From the IMG/VR virus record IMGVR_UViG_3300010391_000208, positions 1 to 38,150 of that record: a stretch of DNA of 38,150 bases; one strand, given 5' to 3'. Shown piece after piece: positions 8,626-17,419 of this stretch. The notes under the pieces are model-generated. The model ran no database searches, was not told the origin of the DNA, and was given only the letters and a program-made list of their open reading frames with translations. The DNA is from a virus. The translations under genes and the position numbers were made by a program. Positions within the stretch are counted from its first letter, which is position 1, and the number at the start of each line of letters is the position of its first letter.

Positions 8626-9321
8626 ATGCCACTAACCCTGAACCCCTCGGTCATAACACTCCTCCAAGCCAAGACCAGTGTATGTCGGCCTGCCGGAACT
8701 CAGAACGATGCTGATGCTCTAGTCGCAGCCGGAGAGGCTCTTCGTAACACGCTCTTCACGCTGAACAATAAGAAAGACTGGAATTGGCTCCAGAACACAA
8801 CGAGCGTCGTGACCAGCAATGCGACAGTCACACTCCCAAGTCGCTTGAAGAAAATCTACAGTGTGAGCACAACAACTCGGCCTCTTCGTTATCTACCTCA
8901 ACGTGATTGGGACCGACAGAATCCAGAAGGGCAGGCGCTTGGAGGATTGTTCTACTACACCGCCTTCAACATGGCTGAGACAGGCGTGATTCTGCTCAGA
9001 GACGCTCCAACCGTTTCCACAACCATCACGGTGAACTATCTCAAACTCCTGACTGTTCCCGCAGCCGATGGGACTACGTTCAGCGACCTCCCCGAACAAG
9101 CGATGGATTATGTTCTCAACGAGGCAACTACGCGGTATCTAACTGAGAAGGGCGCGGGAGACGACCAGATTGCCCGATATGAGCGGAAAGCAGCGGAAGC
9201 TCTAGCTGCTCTGACAAGTGACTACGTTCGTGAAATTGACCATGACGCTGTGTTTATGCCAGCCGAGCCGACTGAACGAAACATCGCTCGTCGTAACTTC
9301 GCCGACCAATGGTATGACTAA
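8626..9321 (+). CDS. Head-tail adaptor / tail tubular A-like protein
   Basis: 231 residues. The content and location resemble podoviral gp11/gp4-type adaptors: N-terminal helices (NDADALVAAGEALRNTLFTL), a central beta region and a long C-terminal helix (ATTRYLTEKGAGDDQIARYE). Such proteins sit between the portal and the tail nozzle. The stop overlaps the next ATG as TAATG. Confidence 0.65.
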   Translation: MPLTLNPSVITLLQAKTSVCRPAGTQNDADALVAAGEALRNTLFTLNNKKDWNWLQNTTSVVTSNATVTLPSRLKKIYSVSTTTRPLRYLPQRDWDRQNPEGQALGGLFYYTAFNMAETGVILLRDAPTVSTTITVNYLKLLTVPAADGTTFSDLPEQAMDYVLNEATTRYLTEKGAGDDQIARYERKAAEALAALTSDYVREIDHDAVFMPAEPTERNIARRNFADQWYD

Positions 9322-12053
9322 TGGAAAAACAACTACTTGTTGAGCCACTGAGCGGTGGCTTGGTCACATCACGAGATGTCTCGCTGTTGAATCCCGGAGA
9401 GCTTACACAAACTGATAATGCTGCGTACAAGCCGGGCTCTCAAAATATCCACAAAGCCCCCTCAAACATATTGTTCTCGAATGCGCCCTTCGGAGATTCT
9501 GTAACTGGCCTCCGTTATGCTGCCTTTGATTTCGTCAACATTCTATGCAACATAACGCAGGGCAATGTCACAGTTACACCTGTAGGAACAGCAAACTTTA
9601 GCGGTGTTGCGGTCGGAGCCATTGTTAGGGGCGAGGGAATCAACGAGGGCGTAACAGTTCTCACAAAGCCAAACAATACGACAATCACTATCTCAACTGC
9701 GCCGACGCTTGGAGACAAGAAACTTCTCCAATTCACGGCAAGCAATTTGCTAGTGGCTCAATCTACTGGAAGTCTATCTACTGCGATTGCGGCTCTAACA
9801 GCACAGACGTTTACCAATATCAGAACTATAGATGAGGGAGACACGTTAGAAGCCGTTCACTATGCTAATAAGCATGTCTTGATGAATGGCAAGAATGAGA
9901 ATCTGGTTCTGAATAGTGCTGGTGCGCTTCGACCACATGGAATGAAGCCCGTGACAGTTCCACCTACAGTCGTTGTGGTTGCGGGAACTTGGGCCTTATC
10001 TACTGGAACAGGTTACTACGCATATTGGACAACTGAGTATGATGAAGTGAATGACTTAGAGTCTGACTTCACGGCTCTTAGACCTACCGTGGTCAATATA
10101 ACTACTACGTCCAAGAAAGCTACAATTACTCGTCCCCTCAGAGTCAACAACTCTTCTACTCACTGGCGCGTGTATCGGTCTGTCAAAATGGTCGCAACAA
10201 CACAAGACCAAGCAGATAAGGAAAATCCATTCCCCACTGGAGTTAGAATTGCTCAATTGGAAATGAAGGATGATGGAACTCAGATGTCTGTTGACGATGG
10301 TGGAGGGGCGACAAGCACAGGTTCCTTCAACGCGGGTGCAGTGGGAACAGTCGGAGTATTGCAGCAAGATGTTGCGCCTTTTGCAACGCTTACTTGGGCC
10401 ACACCAAGTAATGCTGTAGGGGCTATAAACTCTACATATGCGACACTTACATATGCCACGTTCGGGTCTGGAGGATTCAATCGCCCCCCGAACTTCAGGC
10501 CAGTTCTGCTCGAACTAGGGAATTTCGGTATTACTGGCGTGACGGCTCCAATCTCGGGAATATCAGTAAGTATTACCGGGAAGAAAGCCGGAAATGCAAC
10601 ATTAGATGTCGTTACTGCCAGCACATCATTCCCAGACTTCCCTGCCCTCTACTATGGCCACCAATCTGTACCATTAACAACCATAGATTCGACTGTAGTT
10701 GTGGGCGGAGTCAATGACCTGTGGGTGGGAGTCGGCGCTGTTGCGTGGCAACCAGCATATTTCGCTGATGGGAAGTTCTCAATTCAGTTGTACGGCCGTG
10801 TTTATGGCGCAGGAGATAGTCTCTCTATTGACAGTGTTAGCGTGATTGTTACCTATGGGAAGAATGTCCAGTCTAGTGAAGTAAATCAGTTCCCTGCACT
10901 TACTGTGAAACCATTCGGAATCACAGCCTCAGTCGGCCGTAACGGGCCACCACCAAAGTCTACAACTGGAGACATTTTCCAGAACTCTCTCGTCGTAAAC
11001 GACATTACTGACGAGAGCATCTTAAGGTACTCATATCCAGACAAGATTGATTCGTTCCCAAGCGTGTATTTCCTCAACTTCGAGACGAAAGACCAAGACA
11101 CCATCACGAACATCAAATCACTTGGGAACATGCTTGTAGTCGGGCTGAGAACACAGATTTACCGCGTGTCGTATCTTCCTCGGGAAGTAGATGCTGAGTT
11201 CGACCGGGGGCGGGCGGTCGAGATGATTGAGACAAATCACGGAATCGTCGGGACACAGGCCGCAACGACCTTTACACATCCCGAACTCGGGCTGACTCTT
11301 GCCTATGTAAGTCTGTTCAATCCGCACATGACAGATGCGTATAGCTCACGACTGTTGACAAATGACCTTAACTTTGAAGCTCTAGTTGACCAAGGAAAGT
11401 TGGGGAAGTGTGTTCTAATCAACAATCCAGAGCTATATGAACTACTCCTGTATTATGTTCCTCGCGGCTCACTAACACCAACTGTCTTGACTAAGTGTCT
11501 TCGATTCAACTATCACCCATCACATATCAAGGAAGATGGAAGTCTGAAAGTCAGCGGGCCAGTTGATGTTGATGTCAGTAGTGCGGCCCTCGCCGTGCTT
11601 GACACTGGAACTCGTCCTCTATACACAGGGGCGTCGTCATTGACAGGGAATGGCAATGTGTTTCTTGAGAATCAGGGCTCAGTTTTGACTATGACCATTA
11701 AGACACGACAAATGTACTTGGCCGGAGCGGGAAATGAGTGGAAGTATGACGACCTGTATGTGCATCACACTTTCTACAGTACTAATGTAGCATCACCTAT
11801 GAACATCGTCACATCGCTTCTAGTTGACAAAATCAACACGGCCACACGAACAACAGCGACGAAGACGATTGCAGTCCCGGCGTTCTCGACAACAGACCCA
11901 TATCCATTGGACGCGAAGCTCTCAAAGGTAATTCATGGAGAAGCAGGAGAAGCTATTTCAACCAAACTCGTCCTCAGCAGCACTACGTTCCCATTGTCGC
12001 TCGACTATCTCATCATCGCAGGACAAGACTTCAAACGGGAGACTTCTAAGTAA
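9321..12053 (+). CDS. Tail nozzle / tail tubular B-like protein
   Basis: 910 residues, strongly beta-rich, in the position and size range of podoviral nozzle proteins (T7 gp12 class). The N terminus EPLSGGLVTSRDVSLLNPGE resembles the opening of such proteins, and the C-terminal third contains LGNMLVVGLRTQIYRVS and NPHMTDAYSSRLL, consistent with repeated beta blades. An Ig-like/adhesin insertion (NVTVTPVGTANFSGVAVG) lies near residues 75-140. It would form the DNA exit channel and fibre attachment site. Confidence 0.7.
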   Translation: MEKQLLVEPLSGGLVTSRDVSLLNPGELTQTDNAAYKPGSQNIHKAPSNILFSNAPFGDSVTGLRYAAFDFVNILCNITQGNVTVTPVGTANFSGVAVGAIVRGEGINEGVTVLTKPNNTTITISTAPTLGDKKLLQFTASNLLVAQSTGSLSTAIAALTAQTFTNIRTIDEGDTLEAVHYANKHVLMNGKNENLVLNSAGALRPHGMKPVTVPPTVVVVAGTWALSTGTGYYAYWTTEYDEVNDLESDFTALRPTVVNITTTSKKATITRPLRVNNSSTHWRVYRSVKMVATTQDQADKENPFPTGVRIAQLEMKDDGTQMSVDDGGGATSTGSFNAGAVGTVGVLQQDVAPFATLTWATPSNAVGAINSTYATLTYATFGSGGFNRPPNFRPVLLELGNFGITGVTAPISGISVSITGKKAGNATLDVVTASTSFPDFPALYYGHQSVPLTTIDSTVVVGGVNDLWVGVGAVAWQPAYFADGKFSIQLYGRVYGAGDSLSIDSVSVIVTYGKNVQSSEVNQFPALTVKPFGITASVGRNGPPPKSTTGDIFQNSLVVNDITDESILRYSYPDKIDSFPSVYFLNFETKDQDTITNIKSLGNMLVVGLRTQIYRVSYLPREVDAEFDRGRAVEMIETNHGIVGTQAATTFTHPELGLTLAYVSLFNPHMTDAYSSRLLTNDLNFEALVDQGKLGKCVLINNPELYELLLYYVPRGSLTPTVLTKCLRFNYHPSHIKEDGSLKVSGPVDVDVSSAALAVLDTGTRPLYTGASSLTGNGNVFLENQGSVLTMTIKTRQMYLAGAGNEWKYDDLYVHHTFYSTNVASPMNIVTSLLVDKINTATRTTATKTIAVPAFSTTDPYPLDAKLSKVIHGEAGEAISTKLVLSSTTFPLSLDYLIIAGQDFKRETSK

Positions 12054-13996
12054 TGAAATTCCTCCACACGATTGACCCGAAGAAAGAGAAAGACCCTATC
12101 ATCCGGGCTTTCTGGGAGGCTGTGAGAAGCAACTTCCTTGAGCTAGACCGGGGAACGGCGAACTCTATTTCTCAAGGCAACAGTCCACAGGCGCTCGTTA
12201 CTCCATTCACAGCCGACCATGGAGAGCTTCTTGGGCTCGGGGACGACGACCATTCACAGTACTTACTGCTTGCTGGTAGAGTAGGTGGACAGCAACTTAC
12301 GGCAATAGATTCAGCTTTTCCACTTCATATTAGAGCAAACTCATTTACTGACTCAGTTCTTAGATTAACTAGCAAAACTGATACTTATCCTGATTACTAT
12401 ATAGATTTGGTTCGTTTTTCTTCTTATTCATTACAAATTAAGAATTCTGGTTTAGGTGGGGTTGAGCCGGGTTTAGTTATAGGTAATAGTTCAACACCGG
12501 CTCGTGGAAGTATAGCTGCTGGTTCCTTACTGCTTAATTCTAATCCTAGCATAGCTCATACACTTCAACTTATAGCACCTACAGGTTCTACGCTGCAAAC
12601 AGCTTTATGGATTTCTAATGGACTTAGAGAAGGAACAATAGATAGGGATGGTAATTTGGGAGTAGCATTCGGTGTTCTTGGTGCAGGAGCCGTATGGCCA
12701 TCTAAATTATTTGTTCAGAGTAATACAAACTTAATTACGTCAATTTTTAGAAATCCCGCTGCATCGGCACTTGATTTAACTCAATGGCAAGATAGTGCTG
12801 CTGGCGTATTGGCTAAAGTAGATAAAGACGGCAGTATGGAAATCACAAACACAGGACAATCATTTATCCTCCCTAGTGGAGCCACAACAGCCTTTGCAAT
12901 TCGTCCTACTGCCGGTGGAACAGCATTAAGAGCAGTTTCTAAAGACACTGGTGATAATGTTTATCTTGGTGATGCTGGTATTCCCAATGTCTATCTCGCG
13001 CCTGTCGGAACTGTCGTACTTCGCGCGACGACTATAGGAGGCAACCGCGTTCGTATCGGAGACGCAGTAGCTCCGACAGCTACATTAGATGTAAATGGGA
13101 ACATAGCAGCAACCAGTCTCGCGCTCACAACGGCCTTGCCGATAACAAGCGGGGGAACAGGACAATCAACCGCCGTAGCTGCCTTTGACGCGCTCGCCCC
13201 GACTACTACGAAGGGCGACATAATCGTTAACAATGGAACAGACAACATCAGAGTCGCTGTTGGAACGAACGGCAAGGTTCTCACAGCGGACTCGGGGCTC
13301 GCCTCGGGCGTTTCGTGGGGGCTGGTCGCGCCCGTGGAGGCGAAGTACATCGTACAGACAGCAGACGCTACTCTAACCTCTGAGCAGGCATTGAGTGTAT
13401 TAGCGACCGGGCTGGTGAAGAACACTACTGGAACGGGAGTCTTAAGCATCGCCGCCGCAGCAGACCTGCCAAGTCACGGTGCTGCACAGCACACAGACAG
13501 AACGAGAACAGTCTTCTTACAGGCAGTTGAGATGTTCCAGATTAACGGAAGCTCGATTGTCGTGACGGCTCGCGGGACTTATCCCGCTCGATACGCTGGT
13601 TGGCCTCTGGCTACCGCACCAGCTTCAGCACCGCAGGCGGTTGAAGTTCTTTGGAAAGTTCCGGCCGACTATGTTGCCGGTTCGGGAATTGAGGTCACCG
13701 CGTTCTTGGCCGTAGACACCGTAAACATCAATGATTTTGTCCTCAAGTTGAAGTGGGCGACAATAGCAGTTAGCGACTCTATGGTTGCAACAGCGACCAC
13801 AGAAGCCGACGTTGCCGTTACTCCCGATTCTGTGGATATTCTCAATGAAGTAAGCCTAGCAACAATCAGTACAGGAATTGCCACAGGCGAAATCCTCCGG
13901 CTGTGTGTAGAGCGTGATAGTGCGAACGTAGGGGACACTTACACCGGGTCAGTGTACCTCGTAGGAATTAACTTGAACTACACCGCAGATATGTAA
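12053..13996 (+). CDS. Tail fibre / receptor-binding protein
   Basis: 647 residues. The N-terminal module attaches to the tail (MKFLHTIDPKKEKDPIIRAF), followed by the collar-type motif GLGDDDHSQYLLLAGR near residue 65 that recurs in phage tail proteins. The middle (about bases 12300-12990) has AT-rich, A/T-ending codons quite unlike the flanks. Then comes a GGTGQS...GDIIVNNGTDN segment common in fibres, and a beta-rich C-terminal domain. It would recognise the host surface. The compositional break suggests the middle domain was exchanged by recombination. Confidence 0.8.
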   Translation: MKFLHTIDPKKEKDPIIRAFWEAVRSNFLELDRGTANSISQGNSPQALVTPFTADHGELLGLGDDDHSQYLLLAGRVGGQQLTAIDSAFPLHIRANSFTDSVLRLTSKTDTYPDYYIDLVRFSSYSLQIKNSGLGGVEPGLVIGNSSTPARGSIAAGSLLLNSNPSIAHTLQLIAPTGSTLQTALWISNGLREGTIDRDGNLGVAFGVLGAGAVWPSKLFVQSNTNLITSIFRNPAASALDLTQWQDSAAGVLAKVDKDGSMEITNTGQSFILPSGATTAFAIRPTAGGTALRAVSKDTGDNVYLGDAGIPNVYLAPVGTVVLRATTIGGNRVRIGDAVAPTATLDVNGNIAATSLALTTALPITSGGTGQSTAVAAFDALAPTTTKGDIIVNNGTDNIRVAVGTNGKVLTADSGLASGVSWGLVAPVEAKYIVQTADATLTSEQALSVLATGLVKNTTGTGVLSIAAAADLPSHGAAQHTDRTRTVFLQAVEMFQINGSSIVVTARGTYPARYAGWPLATAPASAPQAVEVLWKVPADYVAGSGIEVTAFLAVDTVNINDFVLKLKWATIAVSDSMVATATTEADVAVTPDSVDILNEVSLATISTGIATGEILRLCVERDSANVGDTYTGSVYLVGINLNYTADM

Positions 13997-14021
13997 TATC
14001 CTATCTCAAAGGAGACAACCT

Positions 14022-14735
14022 ATGTTACCAGCAGCAGTAGCACCAGCAGCCGCAGCAGGAGGCCCTCCGGGTTGGGTTCTTATGGCTTTAATGTCGGCAC
14101 TTGCCGGCCTCGGCCCAACGCTATTTCGGAGCGACAAGGGAGCCAAGCGTTTGCGTGAGATGATGCAGTTCGCAACAGACCCGAACACTATTCTCCAGAA
14201 CGCCCGAAGATTCTACGATACCGGGCTACAGTCTCCTGCCTACTCTACGGCACAGGGGAACATCTACGCTGGCTCTAATGCGGCTTCCAGCCAACTCGCC
14301 AGTTCGCTCGCCGAACGCGGACTGACAACCTCGGGTATCGGGGCTCTGGCCGGCGCGACGGGGGGCGGAGCGACGGGATTCCAGTTGGGTAAGTTGAACA
14401 CTGACTTCTGGAACAACGCACTTCAGCAAGCTCAGGAGCTTTCTCGCACACAGGCAGGCGGAATTTCTGGATTGCCGCCGGAACGGAACATTGGGGCCGA
14501 GATGTTCGGCGGGGGCTTGGACGCGATTGGCAAGTTACTTGCTGCTCTAGCGACTCGTACTCCACAGCAAACGACACAGACTAACATTAACCGTCCCCGT
14601 ATTGCGGGAATGATGAGCCGCCCAAATCTAAGCCAGTTCCAGAACCCACGAATGGGTGGAACAAGCCAGTTCGCGCGGCTGAATCCAATGCTTAACAACC
14701 CACAGTGGTCTATGCTGATGAGGAGCTTCCAGTAA
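14022..14735 (+). CDS. Probable internal virion / DNA-ejection protein
   Basis: 237 residues: a hydrophobic Ala/Gly-rich N terminus with a membrane-type stretch (GWVLMALMSALAGLGP), then a Gly/Ala/Ser-rich region (LAGATGGGATGFQLG) and a disordered Asn/Pro-rich C terminus. Such low-complexity proteins precede the transglycosylase among podoviral ejection proteins. AAAGGAGA lies 8 bases upstream of the ATG. The stop overlaps the next ATG (TAATG). Function is inferred from position and composition. Confidence 0.6.
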   Translation: MLPAAVAPAAAAGGPPGWVLMALMSALAGLGPTLFRSDKGAKRLREMMQFATDPNTILQNARRFYDTGLQSPAYSTAQGNIYAGSNAASSQLASSLAERGLTTSGIGALAGATGGGATGFQLGKLNTDFWNNALQQAQELSRTQAGGISGLPPERNIGAEMFGGGLDAIGKLLAALATRTPQQTTQTNINRPRIAGMMSRPNLSQFQNPRMGGTSQFARLNPMLNNPQWSMLMRSFQ

Positions 14736-16339
14736 TGGCAAGAAAATCACAGAAGTATCGCCGCTACGACGAGTTTGACCCAATTATCAGAACTGCCCTC
14801 TCGTCTGAGGGAATGTCAGACCGACTAGCTCCGTGGATTCATGCCATGATTCTCCAAGAATCAGGTGGAGGAGAAGAAAACTTCCGTGGCGTTACTCCTG
14901 CCGATACCTCATATGGAGCTATGCATATAACGGAACCAACTGCTCGGGGCCTTGGCTATGGTGGACCCATGGCCGACCTTATCAGCAATCCACAGGCTGC
15001 GATTGGCCTCGGAGTTAAATACGCGAAGGAGGCTTTTGGTGCGGCTCGTGGCGACCTTGGACTAGCATCAGCGTATTACAATGCCGGGCCTCGGGGGATT
15101 AAAGAGGGGCAAATCACTAACCCTATGGCTGCGATTCACTCAGGCAAGGTAATGAAGTTTCTCAGTGGTCTGACTCCAAGCGCGTTTGCTGCCGAAGCAG
15201 ACGATACTTCAGCCGTTCAACCCGATATGGTTGGCCCGGTCGTGTCTCAAGCATCTGAGCTTATTCGCGCTCTTACTCAGTCCCGGTCGAGCTTAGAAGG
15301 AATGATGGGAGAGCCATCAAACTTCGAGGCAAACATTCCCGCTCCTGCAAGTGCATTAGCGCAGTTCATTCCTTCGCTCATGTCCAACATGGCCAGCGCG
15401 GTTAGTGGGAACCAGAGATATGCTCAAAACGAAGCTGCGAGCCAAGAGGGAGAGAAACAACGTCGGGCAGAAGCAATGAGCCAAGTTCGCGCGCTTCAGG
15501 CTCAGGAACAGTTCAGTAGACGACAGGAGCTATACCAACTTAAGCTCCAAGACCTCAGCAATCAGTACGCAGCGGCGCTTCAGCTTGGACAAACCGAAGC
15601 CGCGAGCAAACTTCTCGACGATAGATTGAAGTGGGAAGCCAAGTCACAGAAGGAACAAGAGACACATGTTACAACCATAACTCAGATGGGCCGCGAAAGC
15701 GCGCAGACGATTGCCGCAGGACAGGCAGCTAGCTCAAAAGAGATTGCCGCACTACAGGCACAGACCGCAAAAGACATTGCGGCAATGAAGGATTCCCCGA
15801 CCGGAATTCCTTATCTCGACCGAGCCATCCAGCACATGCGGGCTCGACAGGTCGTGGTTGACCAGACCGAGGCGAACGCGGCGAGATTGAAGATGTCGCT
15901 GAAGGACTACCTCAAGAAGAACCCACAGGCCAGAGCAGAGTACGAACGCAATTTGTCTCTGGTTGACCAAGCCTCACAGCGACCTGCCGTAGATGAATCA
16001 GCACAGGAGTATGTTCAAAGGATGAGAGTTCTCTTACCGTTAGATAAAGATACAGACAGACTCACTAAGTTGGTTAAGCAATACTTCCCGAACGAACCAA
16101 TTGAAAGTACAACCATAGCAGCCCCCGCAACAAAAACAGCCACTCGCGGTCGTGGCCGCCTCGCACAGGCATTCAATCCAGCGAATCTCTCTTATGAACA
16201 ACGAGTAAGAGCAAGAGCCGGACTATACGGAAAATCTGCGGGCAATGTTCCAATGTTCCCACTTGACCTTCCGGCACTCATGTATTTCGGTGGGTCAGAC
16301 ATTATGAAGTATCTATTCGAACCACAGCCGGAGAAATAA
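14735..16339 (+). CDS. Virion lytic transglycosylase (SLT/GH23 type) with coiled-coil tail
   Basis: 534 residues. The N-terminal ~125 residues carry the Slt motifs: ILQESGGG with catalytic Glu42, SYGAMHITEPTARGLGY (59-75), NPQAAIGLGVKYAKE and ASAYYNAGP (111-119). These enzymes cleave MurNAc-GlcNAc bonds with anhydro product formation and open the wall for DNA entry. Residues about 240-420 are a long Gln/Ala/Glu-rich helical or coiled-coil region. ATG 14735 is chosen over 14705 because it overlaps the preceding stop and leaves a short, basic N terminus. Confidence 0.85.
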   Translation: MARKSQKYRRYDEFDPIIRTALSSEGMSDRLAPWIHAMILQESGGGEENFRGVTPADTSYGAMHITEPTARGLGYGGPMADLISNPQAAIGLGVKYAKEAFGAARGDLGLASAYYNAGPRGIKEGQITNPMAAIHSGKVMKFLSGLTPSAFAAEADDTSAVQPDMVGPVVSQASELIRALTQSRSSLEGMMGEPSNFEANIPAPASALAQFIPSLMSNMASAVSGNQRYAQNEAASQEGEKQRRAEAMSQVRALQAQEQFSRRQELYQLKLQDLSNQYAAALQLGQTEAASKLLDDRLKWEAKSQKEQETHVTTITQMGRESAQTIAAGQAASSKEIAALQAQTAKDIAAMKDSPTGIPYLDRAIQHMRARQVVVDQTEANAARLKMSLKDYLKKNPQARAEYERNLSLVDQASQRPAVDESAQEYVQRMRVLLPLDKDTDRLTKLVKQYFPNEPIESTTIAAPATKTATRGRGRLAQAFNPANLSYEQRVRARAGLYGKSAGNVPMFPLDLPALMYFGGSDIMKYLFEPQPEK

Positions 16340-16345
16340 CAACGC

Positions 16346-17419
16346 ATGGTAATGATTCCGCCTCCAATCAAGCCATCGAGAATAGACGATGATGAGGGGC
16401 TGGTTGAGGGACTCTTAACCGGCCTCAAGGCTATTCCTCACCTTCCGAATGCTATTGCTCGTGGGATTGATGAGCCCGGAATCAGTGAGGACGAGAAGGA
16501 GCTTCGTCGAAGAGCCTTGTCTGAGGCCGCTCAGTGGGTGCTTCCAGTGTTTGTATCTGGCGGAGCTAGCTTGGCACTCAAAGCTCTCGGCAAACCTCTT
16601 ATCTCGGCTATCCTGAGCGATGCGGCTGGACTTGCGATTGGTTCGGGGGCTGCTGCGGCTGTCAACGAGGAGAATGTTCCTCTAGCAGCAGGACAGGGCG
16701 CTTTGTTCGGTGGCCTGTTCGGCGCGGGCCGTGGTTACTTCGCTCAAGGCGCAAAGCAGGCAGCAGCTAGAGCCGCTTCAACGGCTGCTGCGGGAGCAGC
16801 TACCCGCGTAACTCAGGTCGCTAACAAGCGGCTCGGGCCGCTGTTTGAGGCCGGTCTGGGGGGAAAGGCGGCCGTTCGAGGGGGTCAGCTAGAGCTTAAC
16901 CCTTTGGCTCCGCTCAGAAGCGCCTACGATGCCCGCGCAGGGCAACAACTCGACCTGTTCGACCTCGGACTCCCGCCGAACACGGCCAGAATGGCGAATG
17001 TCGAAGCCACAGAACAACTTCCACAGCTTTCGCTCTTCGGAGAAGCTCCAACAGTCATGGGCGCATCAAGCTCCCTTGCGCTCCGGCAAGCGCGGGCAGC
17101 CGGGGTTCCGGCTACGGCGATGGCCCAACAGGAACTATGGCATATGGCTCGGGAGAGCCAGAGGCCGGTTCTTGGGCAGGAAGGATTCATTCTTGTCCAC
17201 GCACCAGCCCTCCCGCCCGCTCAACTTGAGCTTCCTCTCGATGTGACGGTTGGGAAGCGAGTCCTCGAAGCCAAGCCGTTCGGTTCGACTGGTCAGCTTG
17301 AATTATTCGGGGGCGGACCCGGCAGACCGCCAAGTGACTTCGATGGCAGTCTGGCCAAGGTCAGCCCTGATTCTCCTGTTCCGCCTCCGGTTGGCTCAAC
17401 TACAGTTGCCGGGGGTTGA
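16346..17419 (+). CDS. Internal virion protein candidate with repeated QLxLF motifs
   Basis: 357 residues. The N-terminal half has hydrophobic helices (VLPVFVSGGASLALKALGKP, then a Gly/Ala-rich stretch at 95-150). The C-terminal half is Pro-rich and probably disordered, and carries five QLxL segments: QLELNPL (181), QLDLF (201), QLSLF (227), QLELPL (293) and QLELF (317). Four match the bacterial sliding-clamp-binding consensus (QL[S/D]LF or QLxLxL). It lies between transglycosylase and another large virion protein, so it may enter the cell with the DNA. Its stop overlaps the next frame as TTGA. Function is inferred. Confidence 0.7.
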   Translation: MVMIPPPIKPSRIDDDEGLVEGLLTGLKAIPHLPNAIARGIDEPGISEDEKELRRRALSEAAQWVLPVFVSGGASLALKALGKPLISAILSDAAGLAIGSGAAAAVNEENVPLAAGQGALFGGLFGAGRGYFAQGAKQAAARAASTAAAGAATRVTQVANKRLGPLFEAGLGGKAAVRGGQLELNPLAPLRSAYDARAGQQLDLFDLGLPPNTARMANVEATEQLPQLSLFGEAPTVMGASSSLALRQARAAGVPATAMAQQELWHMARESQRPVLGQEGFILVHAPALPPAQLELPLDVTVGKRVLEAKPFGSTGQLELFGGGPGRPPSDFDGSLAKVSPDSPVPPPVGSTTVAGG

